A stretch of 16,524 bases of DNA from an uncultured Clostridia bacterium (GTDB taxonomy: Bacteria > Bacillota > Clostridia > Oscillospirales > Acutalibacteraceae). Below the pieces are notes generated by a model, which saw nothing but the letters and a program-made list of their open reading frames with translations, did not search any database and was not told the origin of the DNA. The DNA lies in the NCBI GenBank assembly GCA_946405565.1, contig CAMJHU010000010.1, positions 1 through 16,524 on the forward strand, read 5' to 3'. Position 1 is the first letter of the stretch. The number at the start of each line of letters is the position of its first letter. The position numbers and the translations under genes are program-made. Below, one piece after another: positions 1 through 6,430 of this stretch.

Positions 1-74
1 CAGCTGCTAAAGCAGCGGGCGCCATCCGCACACGTGGAGATACTGAACAGGCTCTTATGCGGAAAACGCGCCGC

Positions 75-1520
75 TTATGCTCCCAGCAATTCCCTGAGAA
101 TCGCGGTGACGGTCTGGGGGTCCGCCTTGCCGCGCAGGGCGCGCATGGACTGACCGATGAGATATTGCAGCGCCTTCTCCTTGCCGGATTTGTATTCCTC
201 CACGGACTTCTGATTGGCGGCAATGACTTCTTCAATTACGGTTTTCACCGCGCCGGTGTCCGTGACGGTCTTGAGGTTGTGCTGATCGACATATTCAACC
301 GGATCGCAGTTTTCTTCAAAGACCGCCTTGAACACCTTCTTGGCGGTGCTGCGGGTGATTTCGTTCTTCTCCACCATGCCGATGAGCGCGCCGAGTGAGC
401 CATAATCAAAGGGGATATCCTCGGGTTCTTTGCCGCTTTCACTCAGCAGGTGCATGACCTCGCCCATAATCCAGTTGGCAAGCTCCTTGGCGGGACAGCC
501 CGCCGCGAGATTCTGCTCAAAGAGCGCTACCAGCGCCTTGGACGCGGTGATCTGCTCCGCGTCGTATTCCGACAGCCCCAGTTCGCTGACGTACCGCCGC
601 CGCTTGGCTTCGGGCAGTTCGGGAAGGGAACGGCGGGTCTGCTCGATGACCTCCTCGCTGATTTCAATCGGAATCAGGTCAGGCTCCGGGAAATATTTGT
701 AGTCCTGCGCGTCCTCCTTGGAACGCATGGCAAAGGATTCGTTTTTATCGTCATCCCAGCGTCGGGTCTCCTGCGTGACGGCGCCGCCGTGTTCCAGCAG
801 GTGAATCTGCCGTGCCGATTCGCCCGCAATCGCCCGGCCAATGGCTTTGAAGGAATTCATGTTCTTCATCTCGGTGCGGGTGCCGAATGCTTCCGAACCG
901 GCGGGACGCACCGAAAGATTGATGTCGGCGCGCAGGGAACCCTCCTGCATTTTGCAGTCGGAGACGCCGATATATTGCAGAATCGCCTTGAGCTTTTCGA
1001 GATAGCGGATAACTTCATTGGCGGAACGGAAATCCGGCTCGCTGACGATTTCGATGAGCGGCACGCCGCAGCGGTTGTAATCCACCATCGTGGCGTTGGT
1101 GGCGGGGTCATGAACCAGTTTGCCCGCGTCCTCTTCCATATGGATTTCGTGAATGCCGATGACCTTGCGTCCGCCGCCTTCGGCTTCGATCTCCACGCCC
1201 CCGTTGCGGCAGATGGGCAGATAGAGCTGGCTGATCTGATAGGCTTTGGGCAGGTCGGGATAGAAATAATTCTTGCGGTCGAATTTATTGTAGCGCGTGA
1301 TTTCACAGTTCAGGGCAAGACCGGCTTTGGTCGCGTACTCCACTACCGCCCGGTTGAGCGACGGCAGTACGCCGGGCATACCGATGCAGATCGGACAGCA
1401 ATGGGTGTTGGGTTCGCCGCCGAAGGCGGTGGTGCAGGAGCAGAAGATTTTGGTCTTGGTGGAGAGTTCCACATGAACCTCCAGTCCCATGACGGTTTCC
1501 CATGCAGGTGTATGATACAT
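75..1520 (-). CDS. gatB: Asp-tRNA(Asn)/Glu-tRNA(Gln) amidotransferase subunit B
   Basis: GatB is the kinase and tRNA-binding subunit of the cytoplasmic GatCAB complex. It phosphorylates Asp or Glu misacylated on tRNA(Asn) or tRNA(Gln) so that ammonia from GatA can amidate it. The 481-aa product has the usual family length. It opens with the family-typical ETVMGLEVHVEL stretch, followed by a Cys cluster at residues 27, 29, 41, 42 and 45 (CxC...CCxxC) matching the zinc site of GatB. The C-terminus (YLIGQSMRALRGKA) is the helical tRNA-binding tail. The start follows AAAGGAG by about 11 nt and lies 20 nt after the gatA stop, so it is the last gene seen in a gatC-gatA-gatB operon. The 74 bases beyond the stop hold no gene; a GCTGCT/AGCAGC repeat there has no T-tract, so the operon's 3' end is not resolved. 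Confidence 0.98.
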   Translation of the reverse strand: MYHTPAWETVMGLEVHVELSTKTKIFCSCTTAFGGEPNTHCCPICIGMPGVLPSLNRAVVEYATKAGLALNCEITRYNKFDRKNYFYPDLPKAYQISQLYLPICRNGGVEIEAEGGGRKVIGIHEIHMEEDAGKLVHDPATNATMVDYNRCGVPLIEIVSEPDFRSANEVIRYLEKLKAILQYIGVSDCKMQEGSLRADINLSVRPAGSEAFGTRTEMKNMNSFKAIGRAIAGESARQIHLLEHGGAVTQETRRWDDDKNESFAMRSKEDAQDYKYFPEPDLIPIEISEEVIEQTRRSLPELPEAKRRRYVSELGLSEYDAEQITASKALVALFEQNLAAGCPAKELANWIMGEVMHLLSESGKEPEDIPFDYGSLGALIGMVEKNEITRSTAKKVFKAVFEENCDPVEYVDQHNLKTVTDTGAVKTVIEEVIAANQKSVEEYKSGKEKALQYLIGQSMRALRGKADPQTVTAILRELLGA

Positions 1521-1540
1521 TGTGGATACCGCTCCTTTCG

Positions 1541-3010
1541 TTACAGATTGTCCAGTCCGGCGGGACGGCGCTTGTGCCAGTCAGTAACCTGCTGATAGGC
1601 GTGCGCCGCGCCGAGAATGTCGGTTTCGTGGAAATAGGATCCGATGAGCTGCATCCCCACCGGCATTCCCTTGGCGTCGAACCCGCAGGGAACCGAGGCG
1701 GCGGGCAGTCCGGCGAGATTGATCATGACGGTGTAGATGTCACCGAGATACATTTTGAGGGGGTCGGCGAGATTTTCGCCGATTTTCAGCGCCGTGGTGG
1801 GGGCAACCGGTCCCAGAATCAGGTCATACCGCTCAAACGCCCTGTCAAACGCGGCTTTGATGAGCGACTTGGCTTGGAGCGCCTTCCGGTAGTAGGCGTC
1901 GTAGTAGCCGGAGGAAAGCACGAAGCAGCCCAGCATAATGCGGCGCTTGACCTCCATGCCGAAGCCCTCGCTGCGGCTGCGGGTGTAGAGGTCGAGCAGG
2001 TCGTCCACGTGTTCGGGACGGTAGCCGTACTTGATGCCGTCGTAGCGGCTGAGGTTGCTGCTGGCTTCGGCGGCGGCGATGATATAATAGGCGGGAATCG
2101 CGTATTTGACGATGGGCATATCGAATGTCTCCACGGTCGCGCCCATGCTTTCGAGCTGACGGGCGGCGGCTTGAACCGTCGCGGCGACGTCCTTATCCAG
2201 ACCATCCCCGAAGAAATCGGTCGGAATGCCAATCTTCTTGCCCTTCACGTCATAATGCAGCACCGCGTCAAGGTTTACTCCTTGGGTTGCCACGCTGGTA
2301 TTGTCCTTCACGTCCCGTTTCATGATTTCGCCCAGTACGGCGGCACAGTCGGCGGCATCTCGGGCGAGCGGTCCGATCTGGTCGAGCGAGCTGGCGTAGG
2401 CAACCAGTCCGAAACGCGACACGGAGCCGTAGGTCGGCTTGATGCCGGTCACGCCGCAGAAGGACGCGGGCTGACGGATACTGCCGCCGGTATCGGAACC
2501 CAGCGCGTAGAAGCATTCGCCCGCCGCGACAGCCGCCGCCGATCCGCCCGACGAACCGCCGGGTACGCATTCCGCGTTCCATGGATTTTTCGTCGCGCCG
2601 AACCAGCTTGTCTCCGAGGTGGAACCCATCGCGAATTCATCCATATTGAGCTTGCCGAGCGGCACCGCGCCGGCTTGCATGATTTCCTCCACAGCGGTGG
2701 CGGTATAAGTCGGCTTGAAATTCGCCAGCATACGCGAGCCGCAGGAAGTCTGCACGCCCTTCTGGCACATATTGTCCTTGATGCCCATCGGCACGCCCGC
2801 GAGTGGAGAGGTGTATTCGCCGGCGGAAATGCGCTTCTGCACTTCTTCGGCTCTTTGCAAAATATCGTCCTGCACCGTGACGAAGCAGGAAAACCGGCTG
2901 TCGTATGTTTCAATCTGTCGCAGGGAGAACTGCGCCGCTTCCACCGCGCTGATTTCACCCTTCCGGATGGCGGCGCCGAGTTCGAGCGCGGTCATGGTTT
3001 CAAGATTCAT
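1541..3010 (-). CDS. gatA: Asp-tRNA(Asn)/Glu-tRNA(Gln) amidotransferase subunit A
   Basis: GatA is the glutaminase subunit of GatCAB. It releases ammonia from glutamine and channels it to GatB. The amidase-signature triad is visible: Lys78 in GVPMGIKDN, cis-Ser153 in PGGSSGGS and nucleophile Ser177 in SDTGGSIRQPA. With the start at MNLETMTALEL (489 aa) these lie one residue below the numbering I recall for characterised GatA (79/154/178), which supports this start. In-frame ATGs at 3022 and 3049 would add 4 or 13 residues; the one at 3022 directly abuts the AGAAAGGA ribosome site and the one at 3049 has no ribosome site. The gene begins 42 nt after the gatC stop. No missing catalytic residue was seen. 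Confidence 0.97.
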   Translation of the reverse strand: MNLETMTALELGAAIRKGEISAVEAAQFSLRQIETYDSRFSCFVTVQDDILQRAEEVQKRISAGEYTSPLAGVPMGIKDNMCQKGVQTSCGSRMLANFKPTYTATAVEEIMQAGAVPLGKLNMDEFAMGSTSETSWFGATKNPWNAECVPGGSSGGSAAAVAAGECFYALGSDTGGSIRQPASFCGVTGIKPTYGSVSRFGLVAYASSLDQIGPLARDAADCAAVLGEIMKRDVKDNTSVATQGVNLDAVLHYDVKGKKIGIPTDFFGDGLDKDVAATVQAAARQLESMGATVETFDMPIVKYAIPAYYIIAAAEASSNLSRYDGIKYGYRPEHVDDLLDLYTRSRSEGFGMEVKRRIMLGCFVLSSGYYDAYYRKALQAKSLIKAAFDRAFERYDLILGPVAPTTALKIGENLADPLKMYLGDIYTVMINLAGLPAASVPCGFDAKGMPVGMQLIGSYFHETDILGAAHAYQQVTDWHKRRPAGLDNL

Positions 3011-3052
3011 GGTATGATTCATTCCTTTCTGACCTGTTGGTTCGTCCATACA

Positions 3053-3340
3053 TTATTCAAACGAACGCGGCACGAGGAAATAGTTGTCCTTCCGGACGGG
3101 GGCATTGGCGAGTACCTCCTCCGGCGGAATGGAGGGCTGTACCTCGTCTTCCCGCATGACATTGGTGAGCGGCAGCGCGTGGCTCAGGGGTTCGATGCCT
3201 TCGGTGTCGAGTTCGGACAGCGTATCGATATATTGCAGAATCTCCTGCAAATCGCGCTGTGCCTTGGCACGGCTTTCCTCGGGCAGCCGGATTCTGCCCA
3301 GCGCTTCGAGATACGTTACCAGTTCATCGGTGATCATCAT
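3053..3340 (-). CDS. gatC: Asp-tRNA(Asn)/Glu-tRNA(Gln) amidotransferase subunit C
   Basis: GatC is the small scaffold subunit that wraps around GatA and GatB and stabilises the amidotransferase. The 95-aa product has normal family length. The N-terminal helical region resembles other GatC proteins (LGRIRLPEE, then LQEILQYIDTLSELDTEGI), followed by the conserved PLSHALPLTNVMREDEV segment and a C-terminal part ending in NYFLVPRSFE. GGAAAGGAG lies 11 nt before the chosen ATG; the next codon is also ATG. It is the first structural gene of the operon and starts only 23 nt downstream of the leader terminator's T-tract, so its expression depends on read-through of that terminator. Confidence 0.96.
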   Translation of the reverse strand: MMITDELVTYLEALGRIRLPEESRAKAQRDLQEILQYIDTLSELDTEGIEPLSHALPLTNVMREDEVQPSIPPEEVLANAPVRKDNYFLVPRSFE

Positions 3341-3363
3341 CTTCGTGAATGCTCCTTTCCATC

Positions 3364-3395
3364 AAAAAAGTCCTCCCAAAGCATAACGGGAGGAC
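3364..3395 (-). terminator. Intrinsic terminator in the gatCAB leader (attenuator)
   Basis: Read on the minus strand, GTCCTCCC (3395-3388) and GGGAGGAC (3377-3370) form a perfect 8-bp GC-rich stem with a 10-nt loop, followed at once by six T residues (3369-3364). It lies between the gat promoter and gatC, so it would stop transcription before the structural genes. Its 5' arm also matches an upstream leader segment, which makes it a conditional terminator. Confidence 0.88.
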
Positions 3396-3447
3396 ACTGT
3401 TATTTCTTTGCTTGCTGCAAGCAGGGTGAAATCGCAGTGCCTCCCGT
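3386..3447 (-). promoter_or_regulatory. Candidate antiterminator pairing in the gat leader
   Basis: The leader segment ACGGGAGGCACTG (minus strand, 3447-3435) is complementary to CAGTGTCCTCCCGT (3399-3386) over 13 bp with a single bulged T. The second segment contains the whole 5' arm of the terminator, so the two structures exclude each other. The upstream segment begins two nucleotides after the last Asn codon of the leader ORF. A short hairpin, TGCTTG-CAG-CAAGCA (3423-3409), sits in the loop between the two arms. The complementarity is read directly; folding energies were not computed. Confidence 0.75.
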
Positions 3448-3516
3448 CGTATTATTATTATTGTTATCGCTGTGCTTCGCGGAAAGAAGCACGCTGTCAC
3501 TTACCATAAGCGGCAT
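3400..3516 (-). CDS. Asn-rich leader peptide of the gatCAB operon
   Basis: This 38-codon ORF lies between the gat promoter and the leader terminator and is too short for most gene callers. It begins MPLMVSDSVL, then has five consecutive Asn codons (AAC AAT AAT AAT AAT, codons 18-22) and later CAG CAA (Gln-Gln, codons 34-35), and ends in TAA four bases before the terminator stem. The ribosome site GGGGTGA lies six bases before the first ATG; an in-frame ATG three codons on (3507) is the alternative start. Asn-tRNA and Gln-tRNA are the products of GatCAB, so the codon runs fit a leader peptide that senses the operon's own products by ribosome stalling. A stable cellular role for the peptide is not expected. 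No homologue is recognised; the regulatory role is inference from codon content and overlapping RNA structures. Confidence 0.78.
   Translation of the reverse strand: MPLMVSDSVLLSAKHSDNNNNNTTGGTAISPCLQQAKK
3472..3492 (-). other. Hairpin within the leader ORF, upstream of the Asn codons
   Basis: GTGCTTC (3492-3486) and GAAGCAC (3478-3472) form a perfect 7-bp stem with a 7-nt loop on the minus-strand transcript. It lies inside the leader ORF, 8 nt before the first Asn codon. It could act as a pause hairpin that synchronises RNA polymerase with the leading ribosome, as in enteric attenuators; that role is inferred from position only. Confidence 0.45.
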
Positions 3517-3553
3517 ATGCCGTCACCCCACCTTATCTGTTGGATTGTTGGCT

Positions 3554-3583
3554 ATTATAGCACGACTGACTGCCCGCCGTCAA
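3554..3583 (-). promoter_or_regulatory. Sigma-A promoter of the gatCAB operon
   Basis: On the minus strand TTGACG (3583-3578), an 18-bp spacer and TATAAT (3559-3554) form a strong vegetative promoter. Transcription should begin near 3546, giving a leader of roughly 200 nt before the gatC start codon. This leader contains the small Asn-rich ORF and the terminator. Confidence 0.88.
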
Positions 3584-3630
3584 GAGATTTTGCAATTTTT
3601 TTATCCGATTCCTGCAAATTCTTCTTTTTT

Positions 3631-3662
3631 CCTCCGGAATTCCTTTGGAAATCGGAGGTGAT
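3631..3662 (+). promoter_or_regulatory. Hairpin sequestering the toxin ribosome-binding site
   Basis: CCTCCG (3631-3636) pairs perfectly with CGGAGG (3653-3658), and an inner TTCC/GGAA stem closes on a TTT loop. The 3' arm is the Shine-Dalgarno sequence GGAGGTGAT of the small membrane-peptide gene that starts at 3666. Translation would be blocked while this hairpin is folded. SD masking is a known feature of type I toxin mRNAs. Confidence 0.7.
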
Positions 3663-3665
3663 GTC

Positions 3666-3761
3666 ATGGTGACATATGCGGAACTGTTCACGTTTGTGAT
3701 CATGATCTGCGCGATCATTAACTTGGTCGTTGTACTCATGAATATAAACAAAAAGAAATAA
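3666..3761 (+). CDS. Small hydrophobic peptide, putative holin-like type I toxin
   Basis: This 31-aa ORF starts at an ATG seven bases after GGAGG. The peptide begins MVTYAELFTF, continues as one transmembrane segment (about residues 7-25) and ends in a basic NKKK tail. Short N-terminus, single helix and lysine tail match the putative holin-like toxin / TxpA-type peptides of Firmicutes, which insert into the membrane when overproduced. Neighbouring elements support the assignment: a hairpin over the ribosome site, a terminator immediately after the stop and a convergent antisense RNA. No good plus-strand promoter was found; TATTAT at 3553-3558 overlaps the gat -10 box but lacks a clear -35. 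A harmless small membrane protein remains possible. Confidence 0.7.
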   Translation: MVTYAELFTFVIMICAIINLVVVLMNINKKK

Positions 3762-3796
3762 CCGCCTAGGTTCCAATTAGAGCGGTTATTTCTTTT
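3751..3796. terminator. Bidirectional terminator shared by toxin mRNA and antisense RNA
   Basis: AAAAGAAATAACCGC (3751-3765) and GCGGTTATTTCTTTT (3782-3796) are perfect 15-bp inverted arms. The stem continues inward (CTAG/TTAG) past one mismatch. Because the arms end in A4 and T4, either strand yields a GC stem followed by T residues. It overlaps the last codons of the small peptide gene. Confidence 0.85.
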
Positions 3797-3841
3797 CCAC
3801 TTTTAAGAGGAGCGTCGTCTATTTGGGAACGCTCTGTCTGT
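3751..3841 (-). ncRNA. Candidate antisense antitoxin RNA
   Basis: A minus-strand transcript from the promoter at 3848-3876 should start near 3841 and end at the bidirectional terminator, giving an RNA of about 90 nt with no ORF. It folds a 5' hairpin, GAGCGT/ACGCTC (3834-3829 with 3815-3810), then runs across the 3' end of the toxin mRNA, overlapping it by about 45 nt. This convergent layout is that of TxpA/RatA-like type I systems, where the antisense RNA pairs with the toxin mRNA 3' region. Both ends are predicted, not measured. Confidence 0.65.
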
Positions 3842-3847
3842 ATTGTT

Positions 3848-3876
3848 ATTATACACCTGTTTCATGCGTTTGTCAA
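3848..3876 (-). promoter_or_regulatory. Perfect-consensus promoter of the antisense RNA
   Basis: On the minus strand TTGACA (3876-3871), exactly 17 bp and TATAAT (3853-3848) match the vegetative consensus at all twelve positions. No protein gene follows on this strand before the gat promoter, so it must drive a non-coding RNA toward the toxin gene. Confidence 0.88.
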
Positions 3877-3961
3877 CCGTCTCTTTTGATTTTGCGGGGG
3901 CATTTTTATCTGAAATAAACCGAAAATCTGTAAAATTTGTTGAAACAGACTAGATTCTTTG

Positions 3962-3990
3962 TTGCATTTGACAGGTTCGGGTGGTATAAT
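3962..3990 (+). promoter_or_regulatory. Promoter of ppk
   Basis: TTGCAT (3962-3967), a 17-bp spacer and TATAAT (3985-3990) preceded by TGG form an extended -10 promoter. The 5' UTR to ppk would be about 58 nt. The 3877-3961 stretch before it is AT-rich and shows no gene or clear structure. Confidence 0.8.
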
Positions 3991-4055
3991 GTAGGTTGTA
4001 TGTGAATACGCAAATTCTATCTTATTGATACCCCATCAGAAGGAGCGGCTTTTTT

Positions 4056-6359
4056 ATGTCTTCCGTAACCATTCTGCCCGAACACTACATCAACCGCGAA
4101 CTCAGCTGGCTGGAATTCAACCATCGCGTCATGATGCAGGCGGTGGCAGAGGAAAATCCGGTATTTGAACGCATTAAATTTTTATCCATCGTCACCTCCA
4201 ATCTCGACGAATTTTTTATGGTGCGCGTGGCTTCCATCCGCGACCAGCTCCGCGCACGCTACGATGCCGTTGACCCGGCGGGCATGACCCCCAAACAGCA
4301 GCTCATCGCCATCAGCGAGCGCACCCATACCCTCTGCGAAAAGGAATACGCCATCTATCACGACTCCATTATCCCCGAGCTGCGTGCCAACGGCATTCTG
4401 ATTCTCCACAGCGAGTCTCTGCGGGACGATCAGGTGCGCTTCTGCAAGAGCCTTTTTGACAATGCCATCTATCCCGTGCTGACCCCGCTGGCGGTGGATC
4501 GGAGCCACCCCTTCCCCCTCATCCTCAACAAGAGCCTCAATATCGGCGTGCTGCTTGACTGCGGCGGCGAAAAGCCGGTCTTTGCCACCGTGCAGGTGCC
4601 GGACAATCTCCAGCGCCTCATCAAGCTGCCTTCCGAATTCGGCTATCTCTTCGTCCCCATCGAGGAGATCATCAAAATGAATATCGCCAAACTCTTCTCC
4701 GGCTATACCGTGCTGGACTGCGTGCCCTACCGTATCACCCGCAACGGCGACCTCTCCTTTGACGAGGAAGAAGCCATTGACCTGCTCAGCGAGATTAAAA
4801 ATTCCCTCAAGGAACGCAAGCGCGGCTCGGTCATCCGGCTGGAAATCGCCAAGGGCGCCCACCCCAAAATGCTCCGCTTCCTTCAGAAAAAGCTCGAAAT
4901 CGAAAAGCGCGATATTTACGAAATCGACGGTCCCATCAATCTCACCTTCCTCATGAAGCAGCTCTATTCGCTGCCCGGCTTTGAACACCTCAAAGACCGT
5001 CCCTTCACCCCCAAGGTCTGCCGCGAACTCCAGACCAACGAGAGTATCTTTGACGTGATTGCCCGCAAGGACATTCTGATGTACCACCCCTTCGACAGCT
5101 TCGACCCGGTGGTGCGCCTGCTCGACGAAGCCGCCGACGATCCCGACGTGCTTGCCATCAAACAGACCCTTTACCGCGTCTCCAACAACAGCCCCATCGT
5201 CGCCGCGCTGGAACGTGCCGCCGACAACGGCAAGCAGGTCACGGCATTGGTGGAAGTCAAGGCGCGCTTCGATGAGGAAAACAACATTGAATTCGGCGAA
5301 CACCTCTCCCAGATGGGCGCCCACGTCATCTACGGCGTCGCGGGTCTGAAAACCCACTCCAAAATCACTCTCATTGTCCGCCGCGAAACCGACGGCATCA
5401 AGCGCTATCTCCACCTCGGCACCGGCAATTACAACGATGTGACGGCGCGTATGTACACCGACTATTCCCTGCTCACCGCCGACCGTCAGCTCGGTGAAGA
5501 CGCAACCGTTTTCTTCAATTCCATCACCGGCTACTTCAAAGCGCCGGTGATGCAGAAGCTCATCATGGCGCCCCACGCCCTGCGCGTCACCTTCACCAAC
5601 CTCATCCGCGCCGAAAAGAAAAAGGCGCGCGCCGGTCAGCCCGCCGCGATTTTTGCCAAGATGAATTCCCTCGCCGACCCGGATATCGTGCGGGAACTGT
5701 TCAAGGCGGCTGCGGCAGGCGTGGACGTGCGGCTCTTTGTGCGTGGCATCTGCTGTCTGCGACCCGATGTGCCGGGCTTGAGCGAGAATGTCGAAGTGCG
5801 CTCCGTCGTGGGACGTTTCCTGGAACACAGCCGCGTCTATCTCTTCGGCGCGGAAGGTACCGAGCAGAAGCTCTTCCTCAGCTCCGCCGACTGGATGACC
5901 CGCAACCTCGATCACCGCGTGGAACTGCTCTTCCCGATTGAAGACCCCGACGTCTTCGCCCAGATCAAGTCCGATATCAATATGTACTGGAGCGATACCG
6001 TCAAGGCGCGCCGCCTGAGCAGCGACGGCACCTATCACCGTATCGAAGGCGAAAAGATCAATTCGCAGGAAGCGCTCATTGACTACGACTTTGAACTGGA
6101 AGAGGAAGAACCCGCGGTCTACAATGAGGATAAGATCATCGAACACCCCGATCTCGAGGAATTCCCCGACCGCGACGATATCGGCGACGTGCTGGATTAT
6201 GACGATTATCACGACATCTCCCACGACGAATCGCTGCCCGCTTATGAGAACGAATCCGAAGAAGACGATGAAGACGAAATCGGTGAAGCGCCGTTTTACA
6301 GTTACGCAACCGATTCCCGCTACGACTATCTCGACGAAGAGGAAGACGACGATTTTTAA
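4056..6359 (+). CDS. ppk: Polyphosphate kinase 1 with acidic C-terminal extension
   Basis: PPK1 reversibly moves the terminal phosphate of ATP onto a growing inorganic polyphosphate chain. The N-terminal domain is family-typical (YINRELSWLEFNHRV, then FLSIVTSNLDEFFMVR). The two catalytic-domain histidines are visible: His434 in LKTHSK, the likely autophosphorylated residue, and His453 in YLHLGTGNYN. The usual C-terminal region is present (SSADWMTRNLDHRVELLFPI, about 609-628). Bacterial PPK1 is usually near 690-720 aa; this protein is 767 aa because residues about 676-767 form a tail with 42 Asp/Glu and only 3 Lys/Arg. AAGGAG lies 10 nt before the start. A DUF4250 gene follows 71 nt downstream, probably in the same transcript. 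Confidence 0.97.
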   Translation: MSSVTILPEHYINRELSWLEFNHRVMMQAVAEENPVFERIKFLSIVTSNLDEFFMVRVASIRDQLRARYDAVDPAGMTPKQQLIAISERTHTLCEKEYAIYHDSIIPELRANGILILHSESLRDDQVRFCKSLFDNAIYPVLTPLAVDRSHPFPLILNKSLNIGVLLDCGGEKPVFATVQVPDNLQRLIKLPSEFGYLFVPIEEIIKMNIAKLFSGYTVLDCVPYRITRNGDLSFDEEEAIDLLSEIKNSLKERKRGSVIRLEIAKGAHPKMLRFLQKKLEIEKRDIYEIDGPINLTFLMKQLYSLPGFEHLKDRPFTPKVCRELQTNESIFDVIARKDILMYHPFDSFDPVVRLLDEAADDPDVLAIKQTLYRVSNNSPIVAALERAADNGKQVTALVEVKARFDEENNIEFGEHLSQMGAHVIYGVAGLKTHSKITLIVRRETDGIKRYLHLGTGNYNDVTARMYTDYSLLTADRQLGEDATVFFNSITGYFKAPVMQKLIMAPHALRVTFTNLIRAEKKKARAGQPAAIFAKMNSLADPDIVRELFKAAAAGVDVRLFVRGICCLRPDVPGLSENVEVRSVVGRFLEHSRVYLFGAEGTEQKLFLSSADWMTRNLDHRVELLFPIEDPDVFAQIKSDINMYWSDTVKARRLSSDGTYHRIEGEKINSQEALIDYDFELEEEEPAVYNEDKIIEHPDLEEFPDRDDIGDVLDYDDYHDISHDESLPAYENESEEDDEDEIGEAPFYSYATDSRYDYLDEEEDDDF

Positions 6360-6360
6360 G

Positions 6361-6381
6361 GCGGAATGCGGAATGCGGAAT
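6361..6381. repeat. Three tandem GCGGAAT units
   Basis: GCGGAAT is repeated three times without interruption immediately after the ppk stop codon. It is a short microsatellite-like repeat in the ppk-DUF4250 spacer and shows no terminator character. Confidence 0.8.
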
Positions 6382-6430
6382 GGCAGATGAAAAAATTCCG
6401 ATCTGACATATAGAAAGGCGGTATAACAAT

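Noticed and set aside
3361..3550. T-box riboswitch upstream of gatC
   Set aside because: CGGGAGGCACTGCG resembles the T-box word, and there is terminator/antiterminator competition. However, the UGGN needed to bind the tRNA end reads AGGC, no Stem I with specifier loop is recognisable, and a well-formed leader ORF with Asn codons explains the region better. A covariance-model search for the T-box family would settle it.
1502..3661. 719-codon plus-strand frame across gatA, gatC and the gat leader
   Set aside because: It is antisense to three recognised features and runs through two promoters and a terminator; no family match.
3968..3990. TTGACA (3968-3973) as -35 for the ppk promoter
   Set aside because: The spacing to TATAAT is only 11 bp; TTGCAT at 3962 with 17 bp fits better.
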